The notes: generated by a model not told the origin, from the letters alone. Shown: positions 24,487-34,873, numbered from the stretch's first letter. The stretch: 64,000 bases of DNA from Alkalihalophilus pseudofirmus OF4 (GCF_000005825.2 NC_013791.2:2542001-2606000), one strand, 5' to 3'. Numbers and translations are program-made.

Positions 24487-25812
24487 TTAACTCGCTTTGG
24501 CTTTTTCTTGAATATGATTAATGACTCCTGCCTCTTCTAACATCCACCCGATATGACAACCGTATCCGCTCGTTGGGTCATTGACAAATACATGGGTTAC
24601 TGCACCAATTAGTTTCCCATCCTGAATGATTGGGCTCCCGCTCATTCCTTGAACGATACCGCCTGTTTCTTCAAGGAGTCTAGGATCGGTTACTTTAATA
24701 ACCATCCCTTTCGTAGCAGGCTGCTTTTGAGGAACTGAACTGACAATTTCGATATCAAATTCTTCTACATCTTCTCCGTTTACTACTGTTAAGATCTTGG
24801 CTGGTCCCTCTTTTACGTGGGATGATAGGGTGACAGGCATCTGTTCATCATGAATATTGTTTTTAAGTGATTCCTTTGCAAGTGTCCCAAAAATTCCAAA
24901 AGGACTGTTTTTCTCGATCGAACCAAGAATATCTCGCTGCTGTGAAAAATTAGCAAGTTTCTCGCCTGGATCACCGTTGCTTCCTTTTTCAATCGCCGTA
25001 ACTGAGGAACGGATAATCTGGCCGTCATGTACAACGATTGGCTTTTTTGTATCTACATCTGAGATCACATGACCAAGAGCTCCGTATTTTTTTGAGACCG
25101 GATCATAGAAAGTCATCGTCCCGACCCCTGCTGCAGAATCCCTTATATATAAACCCATACGATATGAGTGTTCCCCGTTAGACTTAAGTGGGGTCAATTC
25201 TTTTGTTAAATCCTGTTGATCTCTTTTTATAGTGATGCTTAACGGTCTTCCTTCTTCACCTGCTGCCTGAACATATTCGGCAACCTGGCTCATACGCTGA
25301 ATGGGATGGCCGTCAATACTCGTGATCATATCACCGACTAATATTTCAGCGTCTTCCCCTGGTGATTGATCGCCATCCTTAGTTTGAACTAAGTGATGAC
25401 CAACGACAAGGACTCCTTCAGTATTAAGTTTCACACCTATGGATTGCCCTCCGGGTATAACTTTAATATTTGGTAGCACATTAACATCAACTTGTTTAAC
25501 TGGAAAACCTGATACTTCCATATTTAGCTCTGTTTCCCCTGCCTTTGAAGCGGTGATCGTTGCCTCAGTACCAGCATCATTTTCTTTTAAAGAAAATGCA
25601 ATATGCGGCTGATCACTCATCACAGGAATCGAAGCTTCCATTAAGCCTTCATTTTCACGACTTGTTTGATAAAGGGTTGTTTCTTCTCCTTCAAAGACAG
25701 TAATGGATGTTGGAATTGCAATCCACTCCTTTAGAGCTGTTTGAAATCCTAAGCTAAGAAGAAAAAGAAGACATCCTATTCCTATAAATTTTCTAACTGC
25801 ATCGCCTCTCAC
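24487..25812 (-). CDS. spoIVB: SpoIVB serine peptidase
   Basis: SpoIVB is made in the forespore and secreted into the intermembrane space, where it cleaves SpoIVFA to release pro-sigma-K processing. The 441 residues have an N-terminal membrane anchor (about 8-25), a PDZ domain (about 125-205, [13 protein letters not shown]), and an S55 peptidase domain with the catalytic Ser in [16 protein letters not shown] near residue 393. The start is GTG with AGGAGAG eight bases upstream. Its stop codon is overlapped by the target repeat of IS element 2, but the coding sequence is intact. Confidence 0.95.
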   Translation of the reverse strand: MRGDAVRKFIGIGCLLFLLSLGFQTALKEWIAIPTSITVFEGEETTLYQTSRENEGLMEASIPVMSDQPHIAFSLKENDAGTEATITASKAGETELNMEVSGFPVKQVDVNVLPNIKVIPGGQSIGVKLNTEGVLVVGHHLVQTKDGDQSPGEDAEILVGDMITSIDGHPIQRMSQVAEYVQAAGEEGRPLSITIKRDQQDLTKELTPLKSNGEHSYRMGLYIRDSAAGVGTMTFYDPVSKKYGALGHVISDVDTKKPIVVHDGQIIRSSVTAIEKGSNGDPGEKLANFSQQRDILGSIEKNSPFGIFGTLAKESLKNNIHDEQMPVTLSSHVKEGPAKILTVVNGEDVEEFDIEIVSSVPQKQPATKGMVIKVTDPRLLEETGGIVQGMSGSPIIQDGKLIGAVTHVFVNDPTSGYGCHIGWMLEEAGVINHIQEKAKAS

Positions 25813-25906
25813 TCACTTCACTCTCCTAGCTCTAGCCCACACCTCCATGATGGCTGTACTACTAATGTTGCCTTGATTGGAGTCATTTATAACCGTAAGC
25901 AAAAGA

Positions 25907-25937
25907 AAAAAGCTACCCTTAATTGGCTAGCTTTTCT
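25907..25937 (-). terminator. Terminator of recN
   Basis: An 11-base stem with one mismatch follows the recN stop, with TTTTTTC after it on the minus strand, about 95 bases before spoIVB. Confidence 0.7.
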
Positions 25938-25947
25938 TCTTATTATT

Positions 25948-27672
25948 TTAATGTGGTTCTTTTAGCTGTTCTGCGAGATCTAATAACTCTCTGGCATGCT
26001 GTTTAGTTAGGTCTGTCACTTCCACCCCAGAGATCATTCTGGCTATTTCATCCACTTTCTCATCTAATTCAAGCGGTGTAACAGATGTATGAACACGATC
26101 TTCTTTTTCATGTTTTGCAATATATAAATGCGTGTCTGCCATAGCTGCAACTTGTGGAAGGTGTGTAATACAAAGCACTTGCGACCCCATTGCAATCGCA
26201 TGAATTCTCTCAGCAATTGCTTGTGCAACTCGTCCGCTGACACCTGTATCGACTTCATCAAAAATAACAGAGGTGATCTGCTGATGTGTTTGGAAGATCG
26301 ATTTGAGCGCTAACATTATTCGAGAGATCTCTCCGCCGGATGCCGTTTTAGAAAGTGGCTTCATAGGCTCTCCTGGATTTGTTGAAAGGTAAAATTCCAC
26401 TTGATCCATCCCCTCAGGCCCAAATGCAACTTGTTTACCATCAATCGTTGGACTTGATTTAGTTGGAGGCTTTGGCTCAATGCGAATATCCATAACCGTC
26501 TTTTCCATGTATAGAGCTTTTAACTGTTTGTGAATAGCTTTAGTTAAGTGCTTGGCAGCTTTTTTCCTTATGTCTGTAATTGCTTTGCCTTCTACGTATA
26601 AATCATGCCAGGCAGTGTCAAGCTCTTGCTGCAGCTGTAAGACTCGATCATCTTTGTGCAAAATGGTGTCAAGTTCCTCTTCTATCTTTGAGGCGTATTC
26701 TAAAATGTCTTCTACATTCTCCCCATATTTTCGCTTTAATCGTTGAATATCATTTAATCTGCTTTCAATAAAATCCAATCGATTAGGATCAAATTCCACT
26801 CCATCAACCTGATCTCTTATCGTAAATGTAGACTCCTCAATCAAATAATAACAATTACTGATTGATTCATGAAGAGGTGCCAGATTTTTGTCAACAGAAG
26901 CCGCTTCTTCAAGATGCATCATGGCATTCATTAAATAATCCAAGCCTTTTCCATCACCATATAGATTTCCGTAGCTGTCATTTAGCGATTGAAATAACTT
27001 TTCGCTGTTAGCTAGTTTAAACCGCTCTTCTGTTAATAAACGATCTTCTTCTGGCTCAAGCTTTGCCTCATTGATTTCTTTTAATTGATACGTTAATAAA
27101 TCAATGCGTTGAGCCATTTCTTGTTCATTATGACTTAAATGCTTAACTTGCTTTTCAAGTGCAGAAGCCCTCTCAAATATACTTTTATACTCTGCTTTTG
27201 CTTGCGCTAAGTCTGACTTCGCATAACTATCGAGCATTCCTAAGTGATGCTCCGCTTGAAGAAGAGCTTGGTGCTCATGTTGTCCATGAATATCAACCAA
27301 TCCACCGCCAATCTCGCGCAAAATCCCTAGTGTTACCAGTTTTCCGTTTATTCGGCAAATACTTTTTCCTTGAGCCGTAATATCCCGACGCAAAACAAAC
27401 ATATCATCTTGGACATCTATCCCTAATTCTTGTGCTTTTCTAATGACTGGATGATGGTTTTCGATGCTGAAAAGCCCTTCAATTTCGGCCCGTTTTTCTC
27501 CATGACGAACAAATTCTGCCGATCCACGTCCTCCTAGTAAAAGGCCGATCGCATCAATAATAATGGACTTCCCTGCACCCGTTTCACCTGTAAGCACAGT
27601 TAGACCTTTTTCAAAAGGTATCGTTAATTCATCAATGATCGCAAAATGTTTGATTGATAATTCAACTAACAT
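25948..27672 (-). CDS. recN: DNA repair protein RecN
   Basis: RecN is an SMC-like ATPase acting at double-strand breaks. The N-terminal half has Walker A GETGAGKSIIIDAIG near residue 30, a long coiled-coil middle (about 160-370), and the C-terminal half has the signature ASGGEISRIMLALK and Walker B VIFDEVDTGVSG. Length 574 is normal. Downstream of argR by about 13 bases and before spoIVB, as in B. subtilis, so argR-recN are probably one transcript. Confidence 0.96.
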   Translation of the reverse strand: MLVELSIKHFAIIDELTIPFEKGLTVLTGETGAGKSIIIDAIGLLLGGRGSAEFVRHGEKRAEIEGLFSIENHHPVIRKAQELGIDVQDDMFVLRRDITAQGKSICRINGKLVTLGILREIGGGLVDIHGQHEHQALLQAEHHLGMLDSYAKSDLAQAKAEYKSIFERASALEKQVKHLSHNEQEMAQRIDLLTYQLKEINEAKLEPEEDRLLTEERFKLANSEKLFQSLNDSYGNLYGDGKGLDYLMNAMMHLEEAASVDKNLAPLHESISNCYYLIEESTFTIRDQVDGVEFDPNRLDFIESRLNDIQRLKRKYGENVEDILEYASKIEEELDTILHKDDRVLQLQQELDTAWHDLYVEGKAITDIRKKAAKHLTKAIHKQLKALYMEKTVMDIRIEPKPPTKSSPTIDGKQVAFGPEGMDQVEFYLSTNPGEPMKPLSKTASGGEISRIMLALKSIFQTHQQITSVIFDEVDTGVSGRVAQAIAERIHAIAMGSQVLCITHLPQVAAMADTHLYIAKHEKEDRVHTSVTPLELDEKVDEIARMISGVEVTDLTKQHARELLDLAEQLKEPH

Positions 27673-27685
27673 TTTCTACTCACTC

Positions 27686-28135
27686 CTACAACATCTCTAA
27701 AAAGCGCTCGGTTACTTGAGGTGCATCTTCTTTATGTTTACAAATGATAAGGATCGTATCATCACCGCAAATGGTCCCCATAATCTCCGTCCAATCTAGA
27801 TTATCAATGAGTGCCCCAATGGCATTTGCATTTCCGGGCAATGTTTTCATCACGATCATATGATCTGATCGATCAATACTGACAAAGCTGTCCATCAAAG
27901 CTCGCTTTAGCTTTTGCAGCGGATTAAATCGCTGGTCTGCCGGCAAGCTGTATTTATATCGGCCGTCAAGCATTGGCACTTTTACTAAGTGCAGCTCTTT
28001 AATATCTCTTGATACCGTAGCTTGCGTGATAGAATATCCTTCCGCGCGTAATTGTTCAACTAAATCATCTTGAGTTTCAATCTCATGATTTGCAATGATT
28101 TCGCGGATCTTAATATGACGTTGGCCTTTGTTCAT
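27686..28135 (-). CDS. argR: Arginine repressor ArgR/AhrC
   Basis: This arginine-sensing hexameric regulator represses arginine synthesis and activates catabolism. The N-terminal winged helix has [18 protein letters not shown], and the C-terminal domain has the arginine-binding [17 protein letters not shown] three codons earlier opens the frame, but the ATG at 28133-28135 starts [14 protein letters not shown] as in AhrC and gives 149 residues, exactly the B. subtilis length. It precedes recN. Confidence 0.95.
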   Translation of the reverse strand: MNKGQRHIKIREIIANHEIETQDDLVEQLRAEGYSITQATVSRDIKELHLVKVPMLDGRYKYSLPADQRFNPLQKLKRALMDSFVSIDRSDHMIVMKTLPGNANAIGALIDNLDWTEIMGTICGDDTILIICKHKEDAPQVTERFLEML

Positions 28136-28238
28136 ATTTATCACCTATTTCTATTCCATTTTCTTCATTATCCACAACTTTGGATGATTATACAACCAAT
28201 AGTCAATTTACTTATCTAAACTCTGTATTTATTCAAAA

Positions 28239-28267
28239 GAAAAAGAAGGAATATCTCCTTCTTTTTC
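28239..28267 (-). terminator. Terminator after tlyA
   Basis: A perfect 12-base stem (28239-28250 with 28256-28267) with a five-base loop lies just after the tlyA stop, with T-rich sequence following on the minus strand. Confidence 0.8.
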
Positions 28268-28271
28268 ATCT

Positions 28272-29084
28272 TTATTGTTCATGAGCCTGAGTCACAACCT
28301 CATCAATTCGCATGGCTAGATCCTCTATTGGATGTGATTCCTCTTTATCAAGGCTTAGGTGCATAAGAAATTCAATATTCCCTTCTCCGCCTTTTATCGG
28401 AGAATAGTCCAGTCCCTCAAGTGTATACCCTTCAGCTTGTACAAAGGCTGCCATTTTTTCTAATACTTCCTTATGTACAGAAGAATCTCTGATAATTCCT
28501 TTTTTTCCTACCTGCTCCCTGCCTGCTTCAAATTGAGGTTTAACGAGCGCAACAACCTCACCGCCCCGCATAAGGATCGTTTTCAATACAGGAAGAATGA
28601 TTTTCAAGGAAATAAACGAAACATCGATGGTCGCAAAATGAGGGAGCCCCTCTGTCAGGTCTTCTGGTTTGACATATCTGAAATTCGTACGCTCCATGAC
28701 AACCACTCGCGCGTCTTGACGGATCTTCCATGCAAGCTGATTATAACCAACATCAAGTGCATAAACTTTTTTCGCACCGTTTTGCAGCGAACAATCTGTA
28801 AATCCACCTGTGGAGGCTCCGATATCAAGCACTACTTTATCTGTCAAATCTAACTGAAATACGTCAATAGCTTTCTCAAGCTTTAATCCCCCGCGGCTTA
28901 CGTATGGAATTAACACACCCTTCACTTCAAGGGGAGCATCCGCATCAATTTTCAGACCTGCTTTATCTATTCGTTCTGTGCCGGTAAAAACAAGACCTGC
29001 CATAATTGAGCGCTTTGCTTTCTCTCTTGTTTCTAGCAAGCCTCGTTCTACAAGCAATACATCTACACGTTCTTTTTTAGCCAT
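28272..29084 (-). CDS. tlyA: TlyA-family rRNA 2'-O-methyltransferase (YqxC)
   Basis: The protein of 270 residues joins an N-terminal S4 RNA-binding domain (ERVDVLLVERGLLETREKAKRSI, about 5-65) to an FtsJ-like methyltransferase domain with SAM motif DIGASTGGFTDC near residue 87 and a VKPQFE block near 183. TlyA proteins methylate ribosomal RNA ribose; the exact sites here are unknown. It starts three bases after the dxs stop, so the two are coupled, as in B. subtilis yqxC-dxs. Confidence 0.92.
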   Translation of the reverse strand: MAKKERVDVLLVERGLLETREKAKRSIMAGLVFTGTERIDKAGLKIDADAPLEVKGVLIPYVSRGGLKLEKAIDVFQLDLTDKVVLDIGASTGGFTDCSLQNGAKKVYALDVGYNQLAWKIRQDARVVVMERTNFRYVKPEDLTEGLPHFATIDVSFISLKIILPVLKTILMRGGEVVALVKPQFEAGREQVGKKGIIRDSSVHKEVLEKMAAFVQAEGYTLEGLDYSPIKGGEGNIEFLMHLSLDKEESHPIEDLAMRIDEVVTQAHEQ

Positions 29085-29087
29085 TTC

Positions 29088-30977
29088 TTACGCCCTTTGT
29101 TGCTTTCTAGGGAGCATGGTTGACAGTTGTTCAACGACCCCTGCACTCGTTAAGCCAACTTCTTCAAGCAGCTGACCTACACTTCCATGCTCAATAAATT
29201 CATCTGGTATACCCATTCGATTGACTTCTACGTTGTGATAATGGTGATCATGGAAAAATTCCAACACTGCACTGCCAAATCCGCCTTGTACACAAGCCTC
29301 TTCTAAGGTTAATACCGGCATGTTTGCTTTAGCCAAATCATGAAGCAGCTCCTCATCTAAAGGCTTTGCTGAATTAGCATTAACAAGCTTCACAGAAATA
29401 CCTTCTTTTGCGAGTTGTTCTACCGCTTCTTCTGCTACAGGAAGCATCGTACCAAAAGACAGTATACAGGCATCATTGCCATCTCTCACCGTTTCCCACT
29501 TGCCGATCGGAAGCACTTTTAGAGTTTCGTCCATTTTAATCCCGTAGCCATTCCCACGAGGATAACGAACCGCAATCGGCCCATCATTATATTGAGTAGC
29601 TGTATAAATCATGTGCTGCAATTCGTTTTCATCTTTAGGCATCAAAATTTTCATGTTCGGCAAATGACGTAAATAGGCAATATCAAAGACTCCTTGATGA
29701 GTCTCACCATCAGCACCTACTAATCCAGCACGATCGATCGCAAATACAACATTTAAATTTTGACGGCATACATCGTGGACAATTTGATCATATCCGCGCT
29801 GCAGGAATGTTGAGTAGACGGCAAACACAGGCTTCATTCCCTGGGTAGCGAGCCCTCCTGCCATTGTTGTCGCATGCTGTTCAGCAATACCTACATCAAT
29901 CATCCGATCTGGAAATTCCTTCGCAAATACATCGAGCTTTGTTCCACCAGGCATTGCAGCTGTAATTGCCACAATTCTTTTGTCCTCTTTAGCCACTTTT
30001 TTCAATGTCTCAGCAAACACACCGCTGTAGCTCGGAGGCCCTGGCTTTTTAACAACTTCACCGGATTCAATTTTGTATGGTCCTAAACCATGCCAAGTAC
30101 CTTTTTCATCTTTTTCAGCCGGTTCATACCCTTTACCTTTCTTTGTTAGAACATGAATAAGAACTGGTCCCTTTGTCTTCTTTGCATAAGACAAATTCTC
30201 CTTCAAGTCATCAAAGTCATGTCCATCAACAGGACCAAGATACGTAAAGCCCATTTCTTCAAAGAAGATCCCTGATACGAGCAAGTATTTTAAGCTGTCT
30301 TTCACACGTTCTGCCGTTGTGGCAAGCTTCCCGCCGAATGCTGGTATTTTTTTGATTAGCTGCTCTAACTCTTCTTTAGCTTTTTGGTATTTTCCAGCTG
30401 TTCGTAATCTACCGAGAACACTGTGAAGCGCACCTACATTTGGAGCAATTGACATTTCATTATCATTAAGAACAACAATGAGATCTTTTTGCTCATGTCC
30501 AATATGATTCAGGGCTTCAAGAGCCATTCCACCAGTAAGGGCACCATCTCCAATAATCGCTACAACGTTTTCATCGGTCCCCTTCAGATCACGCGCAACA
30601 GCCATACCCATAGCAGCAGAAAGAGAAGTAGAACTATGACCTGTTTCCCACACATCATGTTCGCTTTCATTACGTTTTGGGAACCCGCATAACCCTTTAT
30701 ACTGTCTAAGCTGATCAAATTGGCCAGCTCTTCCTGTTAAGATTTTGTGTACATAAGCTTGATGTCCCACATCCCAAATAAATTTATCTTTCGGGCTGTC
30801 AAATAACTGATGAAGAGCAAGCGTTAATTCAACTACTCCAAGATTGGGTCCTAGGTGACCGCCTGTTACTGAAAGCTTCTCAATAAGAAAGCTCCTAACG
30901 TCTTCTGCTAATTCAGCCATCTCATCTTTTGAATAATTTTTTAGTACGCTCGGGTTTTTAAACTCTTCTAGCTTCAT
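29088..30977 (-). CDS. dxs: 1-deoxy-D-xylulose-5-phosphate synthase
   Basis: Dxs makes the first intermediate of the MEP isoprenoid pathway from pyruvate and glyceraldehyde 3-phosphate, using thiamine pyrophosphate. The His in [12 protein letters not shown] is near residue 41, the TPP motif [15 protein letters not shown] near 145, the catalytic Glu lies in VGIAEQHA, and [15 protein letters not shown] follows in the pyrimidine domain. Length 629 is full. It follows oapA by about 37 bases. Together with ispA on the other side of the OLE RNA, it places isoprenoid supply around that locus. Confidence 0.97.
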   Translation of the reverse strand: MKLEEFKNPSVLKNYSKDEMAELAEDVRSFLIEKLSVTGGHLGPNLGVVELTLALHQLFDSPKDKFIWDVGHQAYVHKILTGRAGQFDQLRQYKGLCGFPKRNESEHDVWETGHSSTSLSAAMGMAVARDLKGTDENVVAIIGDGALTGGMALEALNHIGHEQKDLIVVLNDNEMSIAPNVGALHSVLGRLRTAGKYQKAKEELEQLIKKIPAFGGKLATTAERVKDSLKYLLVSGIFFEEMGFTYLGPVDGHDFDDLKENLSYAKKTKGPVLIHVLTKKGKGYEPAEKDEKGTWHGLGPYKIESGEVVKKPGPPSYSGVFAETLKKVAKEDKRIVAITAAMPGGTKLDVFAKEFPDRMIDVGIAEQHATTMAGGLATQGMKPVFAVYSTFLQRGYDQIVHDVCRQNLNVVFAIDRAGLVGADGETHQGVFDIAYLRHLPNMKILMPKDENELQHMIYTATQYNDGPIAVRYPRGNGYGIKMDETLKVLPIGKWETVRDGNDACILSFGTMLPVAEEAVEQLAKEGISVKLVNANSAKPLDEELLHDLAKANMPVLTLEEACVQGGFGSAVLEFFHDHHYHNVEVNRMGIPDEFIEHGSVGQLLEEVGLTSAGVVEQLSTMLPRKQQRA

Positions 30978-31014
30978 GTAGAAACCCTCACTTTCATGTC
31001 GATTTGTCTTAGTA

Positions 31015-31611
31015 TCATTTTAACTTTTTCTTCGTTTTTACGTTGTTTTGAAATACTTTTATTTTTAATCTTACCTCTAAAAGGTACAATAATCTACCAA
31101 CTTGGTAAATGATCGGGGTTGCATAATGGATCGCCAAGGTTTTGCCAATCGCTTTTCCGCCAACAGTTAATGCGGCCACAACACTCGTAAACAGGACTGA
31201 AATCCAAAATTGCTGGATCGAGGTTTCGCCGTATCCTAGCTGGATAGAAAGTTGAAGTACAACATAAGCTGAGGCTGTACCACTGATAATACCTGATATA
31301 TCCCCAATTACATCATTACAAAAATTGGCAAACTTGTCTGCATTGCGGGTAATTAACACCGCATGTTTTGCACCATTTAACCTCTCAGATGCCATTGCAT
31401 GAAAGGGTTTTTCGTGTGCAGCTGTAGCCGCTACACCGATTGTATCAAAAAACACACCAAAAAAGACAATAATAAAAACGATGATCATGCCAACAGCCCA
31501 TGTTACTCCACTTAATACAAATGTGGAAATAACTGAAAAAATAGCCGCTAACACTAGTGTGATAACGGCAATTCCCAAACTCCAATGTATCGATTTCAAT
31601 AGAGGTTTCAT
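31015..31611 (-). CDS. oapA: OLE RNA-associated membrane protein OapA
   Basis: A membrane protein with about four hydrophobic segments, a long conserved loop ([24 protein letters not shown], then [14 protein letters not shown]) and a basic C-terminal tail. OapA is the known partner that tethers the OLE RNA to the membrane; the gene is found directly 3' of OLE RNA and before dxs in extremophilic Firmicutes, which is the arrangement here. The frame is open from 31743, but that part overlaps the RNA; the ATG at 31609-31611 gives 198 residues, close to the about 21 kDa described for OapA. Its ribosome site (AAGGTGAT, about 12 bases away) is unremarkable. Function assigned from family and position. 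Confidence 0.82.
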   Translation of the reverse strand: MKPLLKSIHWSLGIAVITLVLAAIFSVISTFVLSGVTWAVGMIIVFIIVFFGVFFDTIGVAATAAHEKPFHAMASERLNGAKHAVLITRNADKFANFCNDVIGDISGIISGTASAYVVLQLSIQLGYGETSIQQFWISVLFTSVVAALTVGGKAIGKTLAIHYATPIIYQVGRLLYLLEVRLKIKVFQNNVKTKKKLK

Positions 31612-31664
31612 ATTCGTATCTGTATCACCTTTATACTTAGTTATGTAACGTACATAAAAATTAA

Positions 31665-32276
31665 TGGAGTGGTCATCTAAAGAGTAAACTCTGTAGCTTA
31701 GGTCCAGTAGGTTTTCCCAATTCAGTCCCACGCGTCGCCGCAATGGTGGTTTCCCATTATACCAAATTTGACGCTGTCACCAAACGTCAGACTGGATTAC
31801 CACTTAGTCTACACTGTAATCCTCAATAGATGTCAACTGCAACTCAATTGAACAGTCTAGGAGATTTCCTCAACAGTCCCGAGCCATTCTTTTATCCTCT
31901 TTTGCAGAGCAGATTTCATATGGTAAGAACGTCTCATTGTTGGCCGACAATGAGGCGAACACATATCCATAATCCCCTCTAACTCCACTCAAGGCAGGCT
32001 ACGCTGCAGACAAACTCCCTAGTTTGCCTATGCAGGTTCATACCTTTTGCATAAAACGGCATCTAATACATACCGTTTCTGCAAAAGGCCTCCACAGTAG
32101 TAGGGTCATCGCCCACATGCCTTTGTGGATCGCCCTACTACCTTTTCTCCCAGTCAAGACCCAAGGCTGGGCGCCTCAAGCCAAGACAAGGAGCTTCATC
32201 GATGTGCCCTTTGGCGGATTTTTAGCCCCGCCTTCAAAAACGGAGGACTGACTAGAATACTGCACCACTCTTCGTA
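31665..32276 (-). ncRNA. ole: OLE RNA (ornate large extremophilic RNA)
   Basis: About 610 bases between ispA and oapA carry no plausible gene but many stems: 32097-32105 with 32133-32141; 32043-32051 with 32080-32088, enclosing 32054-32059 with 32073-32078; 31933-31940 with 31947-31954; 31794-31800 with 31816-31822. OLE RNA is a roughly 610-base membrane-associated RNA of extremophilic Firmicutes involved in cold and alcohol tolerance, sitting between ispA and oapA in the nusB-xseAB-ispA-dxs cluster, exactly as here. The ends are estimates: the 5' end from a promoter at 32283-32312, the 3' end from the usual length and the oapA start. Identification rests on position, length, structure and partner gene, not on a covariance search. 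Confidence 0.85.
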
Positions 32277-32282
32277 TACATA

Positions 32283-32312
32283 AGTATAACATGTTCTATA
32301 CAAGAAGCTCAA
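32283..32312 (-). promoter_or_regulatory. Candidate promoter of the OLE RNA
   Basis: On the minus strand TTGAGC (plus 32307-32312) and TATACT (32283-32288) lie 18 bases apart, just past the ispA stop. Start would be near 32276. The RNA might also be cut from the longer nusB-ispA transcript. Confidence 0.5.
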
Positions 32313-32338
32313 TGGAAAAGAAGTCCGTACGACTCCAA

Positions 32339-33229
32339 TTAATGGTCGCGGCCTGCTACATAATCAGTTAAAGCTAAAAGCAACGTTCGGTCCATCTTCA
32401 CTGCCTCAAGATGTTCTTTTGCTTTCATTGTATGCACATCAAGCATTTTCTTTGCTTCATCTAGCCCAAGAAGACTAGGATATGTGCTCTTATTATTTCC
32501 ATCATCGCTTCCAACCGGCTTACCTAGTTTATCTGAGTCTCCTTCAACATCAAGGATGTCATCTTTAATTTGAAAAAGCAGCCCGAGCTCAATAGCAAAC
32601 ATACGCAAATGTTCTAAGTCTTCCTCACTTGCATCAGCTAAAACAGCCCCTGCGATGATTGAATAAGCTAGAAGATCTCCTGTTTTATGGTGATGAATGT
32701 CTGCTAACTCCTGAACAGTCAGTGATCGATTTTCACCCTCAATATCAGCCACTTGACCCCCGACCATCCCACAAGGCCCGCTTGCTTTGGCTAATTCACG
32801 CACTAATGTTAAAGCTTTTGCAGGCTCCTCACGTACAGCAGACATACTTGTAATTAATTCAAAACTATATGTAAGAAGAGCATCTCCTGCAAGTATTGCC
32901 ATTGCCTCTCCATATACTTTGTGGTTTGTCGGCTGGCCTCTTCTTGTATCATCATCATCCATGGCAGGCAAGTCATCATGAATAAGTGAATACGTATGAA
33001 TCATTTCTATCGCACAAGCCAGATCAAAACCGTCTTCTATTGGTCGATTAAATCCGTCTAATGTAGCAAGCAAAAGGAGGGGGCGAACTCTTTTCCCTCC
33101 GGCTTTCAAGGAGTAGGTCATTGCTTGTTTTAACGTGTCTGGAGCTCTGAGGTCTTCGATATATGAAGGGAGTCTGGCATCGATTAATTTCCTATATTCG
33201 TTAAAGAAACCCTTTAATTGCTCGTTCAC
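32339..33229 (-). CDS. ispA: Farnesyl diphosphate synthase (polyprenyl synthetase)
   Basis: IspA condenses isopentenyl diphosphate with dimethylallyl or geranyl diphosphate to give C15 farnesyl diphosphate. The first Asp-rich motif is in [15 protein letters not shown] near residue 83 and the second in [12 protein letters not shown] near 220; GKRVRPLL and the lysine loop are present. Length 296 is typical. The GTG start overlaps the xseB stop (GTGA) with GGAGGAGGAAGA upstream, so it is translationally coupled. It is the last protein gene before the OLE RNA. Confidence 0.95.
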   Translation of the reverse strand: MNEQLKGFFNEYRKLIDARLPSYIEDLRAPDTLKQAMTYSLKAGGKRVRPLLLLATLDGFNRPIEDGFDLACAIEMIHTYSLIHDDLPAMDDDDTRRGQPTNHKVYGEAMAILAGDALLTYSFELITSMSAVREEPAKALTLVRELAKASGPCGMVGGQVADIEGENRSLTVQELADIHHHKTGDLLAYSIIAGAVLADASEEDLEHLRMFAIELGLLFQIKDDILDVEGDSDKLGKPVGSDDGNNKSTYPSLLGLDEAKKMLDVHTMKAKEHLEAVKMDRTLLLALTDYVAGRDH

Positions 33230-33483
33230 TCTTCCTCCTCCTGAAAATCCGTCGCTTCAAGTTCACCGTCAGCATGAAGGATTTGATCCATCTTCTTTTC
33301 TACACTCGTTAATTTCGAGTGACATTCTTTGGAGAGCTGCATTCCTTCTTGAAACATTGAGATAGCCTCTTCAAGAGGTACGTCGCCTTGCTCAAGCTTT
33401 TCTACAATCGTTTCTAATTGCTCCATGGCCTCTTCAAAGCTTATTTCGTTCGCTTTTGCCGTCGTATCTGCCGCTTTGGTCAT
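33226..33483 (-). CDS. xseB: Exodeoxyribonuclease VII small subunit
   Basis: The small subunit of the single-strand exonuclease ExoVII. The 85-residue product has the family core [19 protein letters not shown] and [16 protein letters not shown], forming two helices, and an acidic C-terminal tail. It lies between xseA and ispA and overlaps ispA by four bases. Confidence 0.95.
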   Translation of the reverse strand: MTKAADTTAKANEISFEEAMEQLETIVEKLEQGDVPLEEAISMFQEGMQLSKECHSKLTSVEKKMDQILHADGELEATDFQEEEE

Positions 33484-33510
33484 CTTAATCCCTCCATTTC
33501 ACTTTTTGCT

Positions 33511-34863
33511 TTATGAATGTTTTGATTGTTTATCTTCTACTTGGCAATAAATTACTCCGTCAGTTACTCTTACTTCAACCTTCTGTCCTGCATCAACTTG
33601 CTGGATTGACTTCACCAACTCTTCTTTGCCTTCAGTATAGGCCAAGCTATAGCCTCGCTCCATAATCCTTAATGGACTAAGCAGGTTCAACTCACTTACT
33701 ACATGGTTAAACCGTTGTTCATGTCTAGAAAGGTGCTGAGTCATTGACTTTTCAAGACGGAGCTTTTTATCTTTCAAACCTGATTGCGCGTCTTTGATCT
33801 GGCCTTTAGGATGGAGCCGCTGCAGGGCTTTTTCGATAAGTTGAAATTGTTGTTGCTTATCAGACATATGACGCTTAGATGCCCTTTGCAATCTTTCAAG
33901 CTGAGTGTCTAGTTCTTGTTCCTTTTGCCTGATGAGCTGCAGAGGATATCTGAAGGCATAAGAACGCTTAAGACGCTTTAACTGCTCTTGATGTTCTTCT
34001 ATTTTAAGCTTCATCTGTCTTTTAAGCCGGTTATGGAGAACTTGTCTCGAATGAAGCAATTCTGCTACATCAGGTACTGCAAGCTCCGCTGCACCTGTTG
34101 GGGTAGGTGCTCTAAGATCTGCTACAAAATCACTAATCGTAAAATCCGTTTCGTGCCCTACTGCGGAGATTACAGGCACAGTTGAAGCAACGATACAGCG
34201 AGCAACTCCCTCATCATTAAAGGCCCATAATTCTTCAATCGATCCACCGCCGCGTCCCACGATTAAAGTGTCAAATTGATTCGCTGCATTTGCCTGGTTA
34301 ACAGCCCGCACAATAGATGCAGGTGCCTCCTGCCCTTGAACGAGTACAGGAAGCAATGTAATTTGAGCAAGCGGGTAACGTCGCTTTAAAGTAGCAAGCA
34401 TGTCTTTAATAGCAGCTCCGGTAGGCGACGTGACGATTGCAATCTTTTTTGGGAAACGAGGGATTGGTCTTTTTCTAGACTCATCAAACAAGCCTTCCTC
34501 TTGTAAGGTTTCTTTTAGCTTTTCATACGCTAAAAATAAACTGCCTACTCCATCAGGCTGCATCTCTTTTGCATAGAGCTGATATTGACCGTACGGCTCA
34601 TATACATTTACTTCGCCACGAATTAAAACCTTCATCCCATTCTCTGGTTTAAAGGCTAAATAACGATTATGTCCAGCAAACATTACCGCTTGTATACGTG
34701 AATTCTGATCTTTAATCGTAAAGTACATATGACCACGACTATGCAGTTTAAAATTAGAGATTTCCCCACGAATCCATACATCGGTCAAAATGTGGTCATG
34801 TTCCATTATACCTTTAATATACCTGGTCAATTGTGAAACGGATACAATATCTCCTACGCTCAT
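33511..34863 (-). CDS. xseA: Exodeoxyribonuclease VII large subunit
   Basis: The catalytic subunit of ExoVII, which degrades single-stranded DNA from both ends. The N-terminal OB fold (VSVSQLTRYIKGIMEHD onward) is followed by the catalytic domain with TSPTGAAIKDML, GRGGGSIEELWAFNDE and GHETDFTI, then a long coiled coil (about 280-400). The open frame reaches 34911, but the ATG at 34861-34863 sits six bases behind AAGGAG and begins as in homologs (450 residues). Confidence 0.95.
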   Translation of the reverse strand: MSVGDIVSVSQLTRYIKGIMEHDHILTDVWIRGEISNFKLHSRGHMYFTIKDQNSRIQAVMFAGHNRYLAFKPENGMKVLIRGEVNVYEPYGQYQLYAKEMQPDGVGSLFLAYEKLKETLQEEGLFDESRKRPIPRFPKKIAIVTSPTGAAIKDMLATLKRRYPLAQITLLPVLVQGQEAPASIVRAVNQANAANQFDTLIVGRGGGSIEELWAFNDEGVARCIVASTVPVISAVGHETDFTISDFVADLRAPTPTGAAELAVPDVAELLHSRQVLHNRLKRQMKLKIEEHQEQLKRLKRSYAFRYPLQLIRQKEQELDTQLERLQRASKRHMSDKQQQFQLIEKALQRLHPKGQIKDAQSGLKDKKLRLEKSMTQHLSRHEQRFNHVVSELNLLSPLRIMERGYSLAYTEGKEELVKSIQQVDAGQKVEVRVTDGVIYCQVEDKQSKHS

Positions 34864-34873
34864 AAAGATCTCC

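Noticed and set aside
25813-25906. A sigma-F/sigma-G promoter for spoIVB
   Set aside because: Such a promoter is expected from the family, but no convincing -35/-10 pair with correct spacing could be read.
32024-32251. A 75-codon plus-strand open frame
   Set aside because: It lies antisense to the structured OLE RNA region, has no ribosome site and its sequence is explained by RNA stems.
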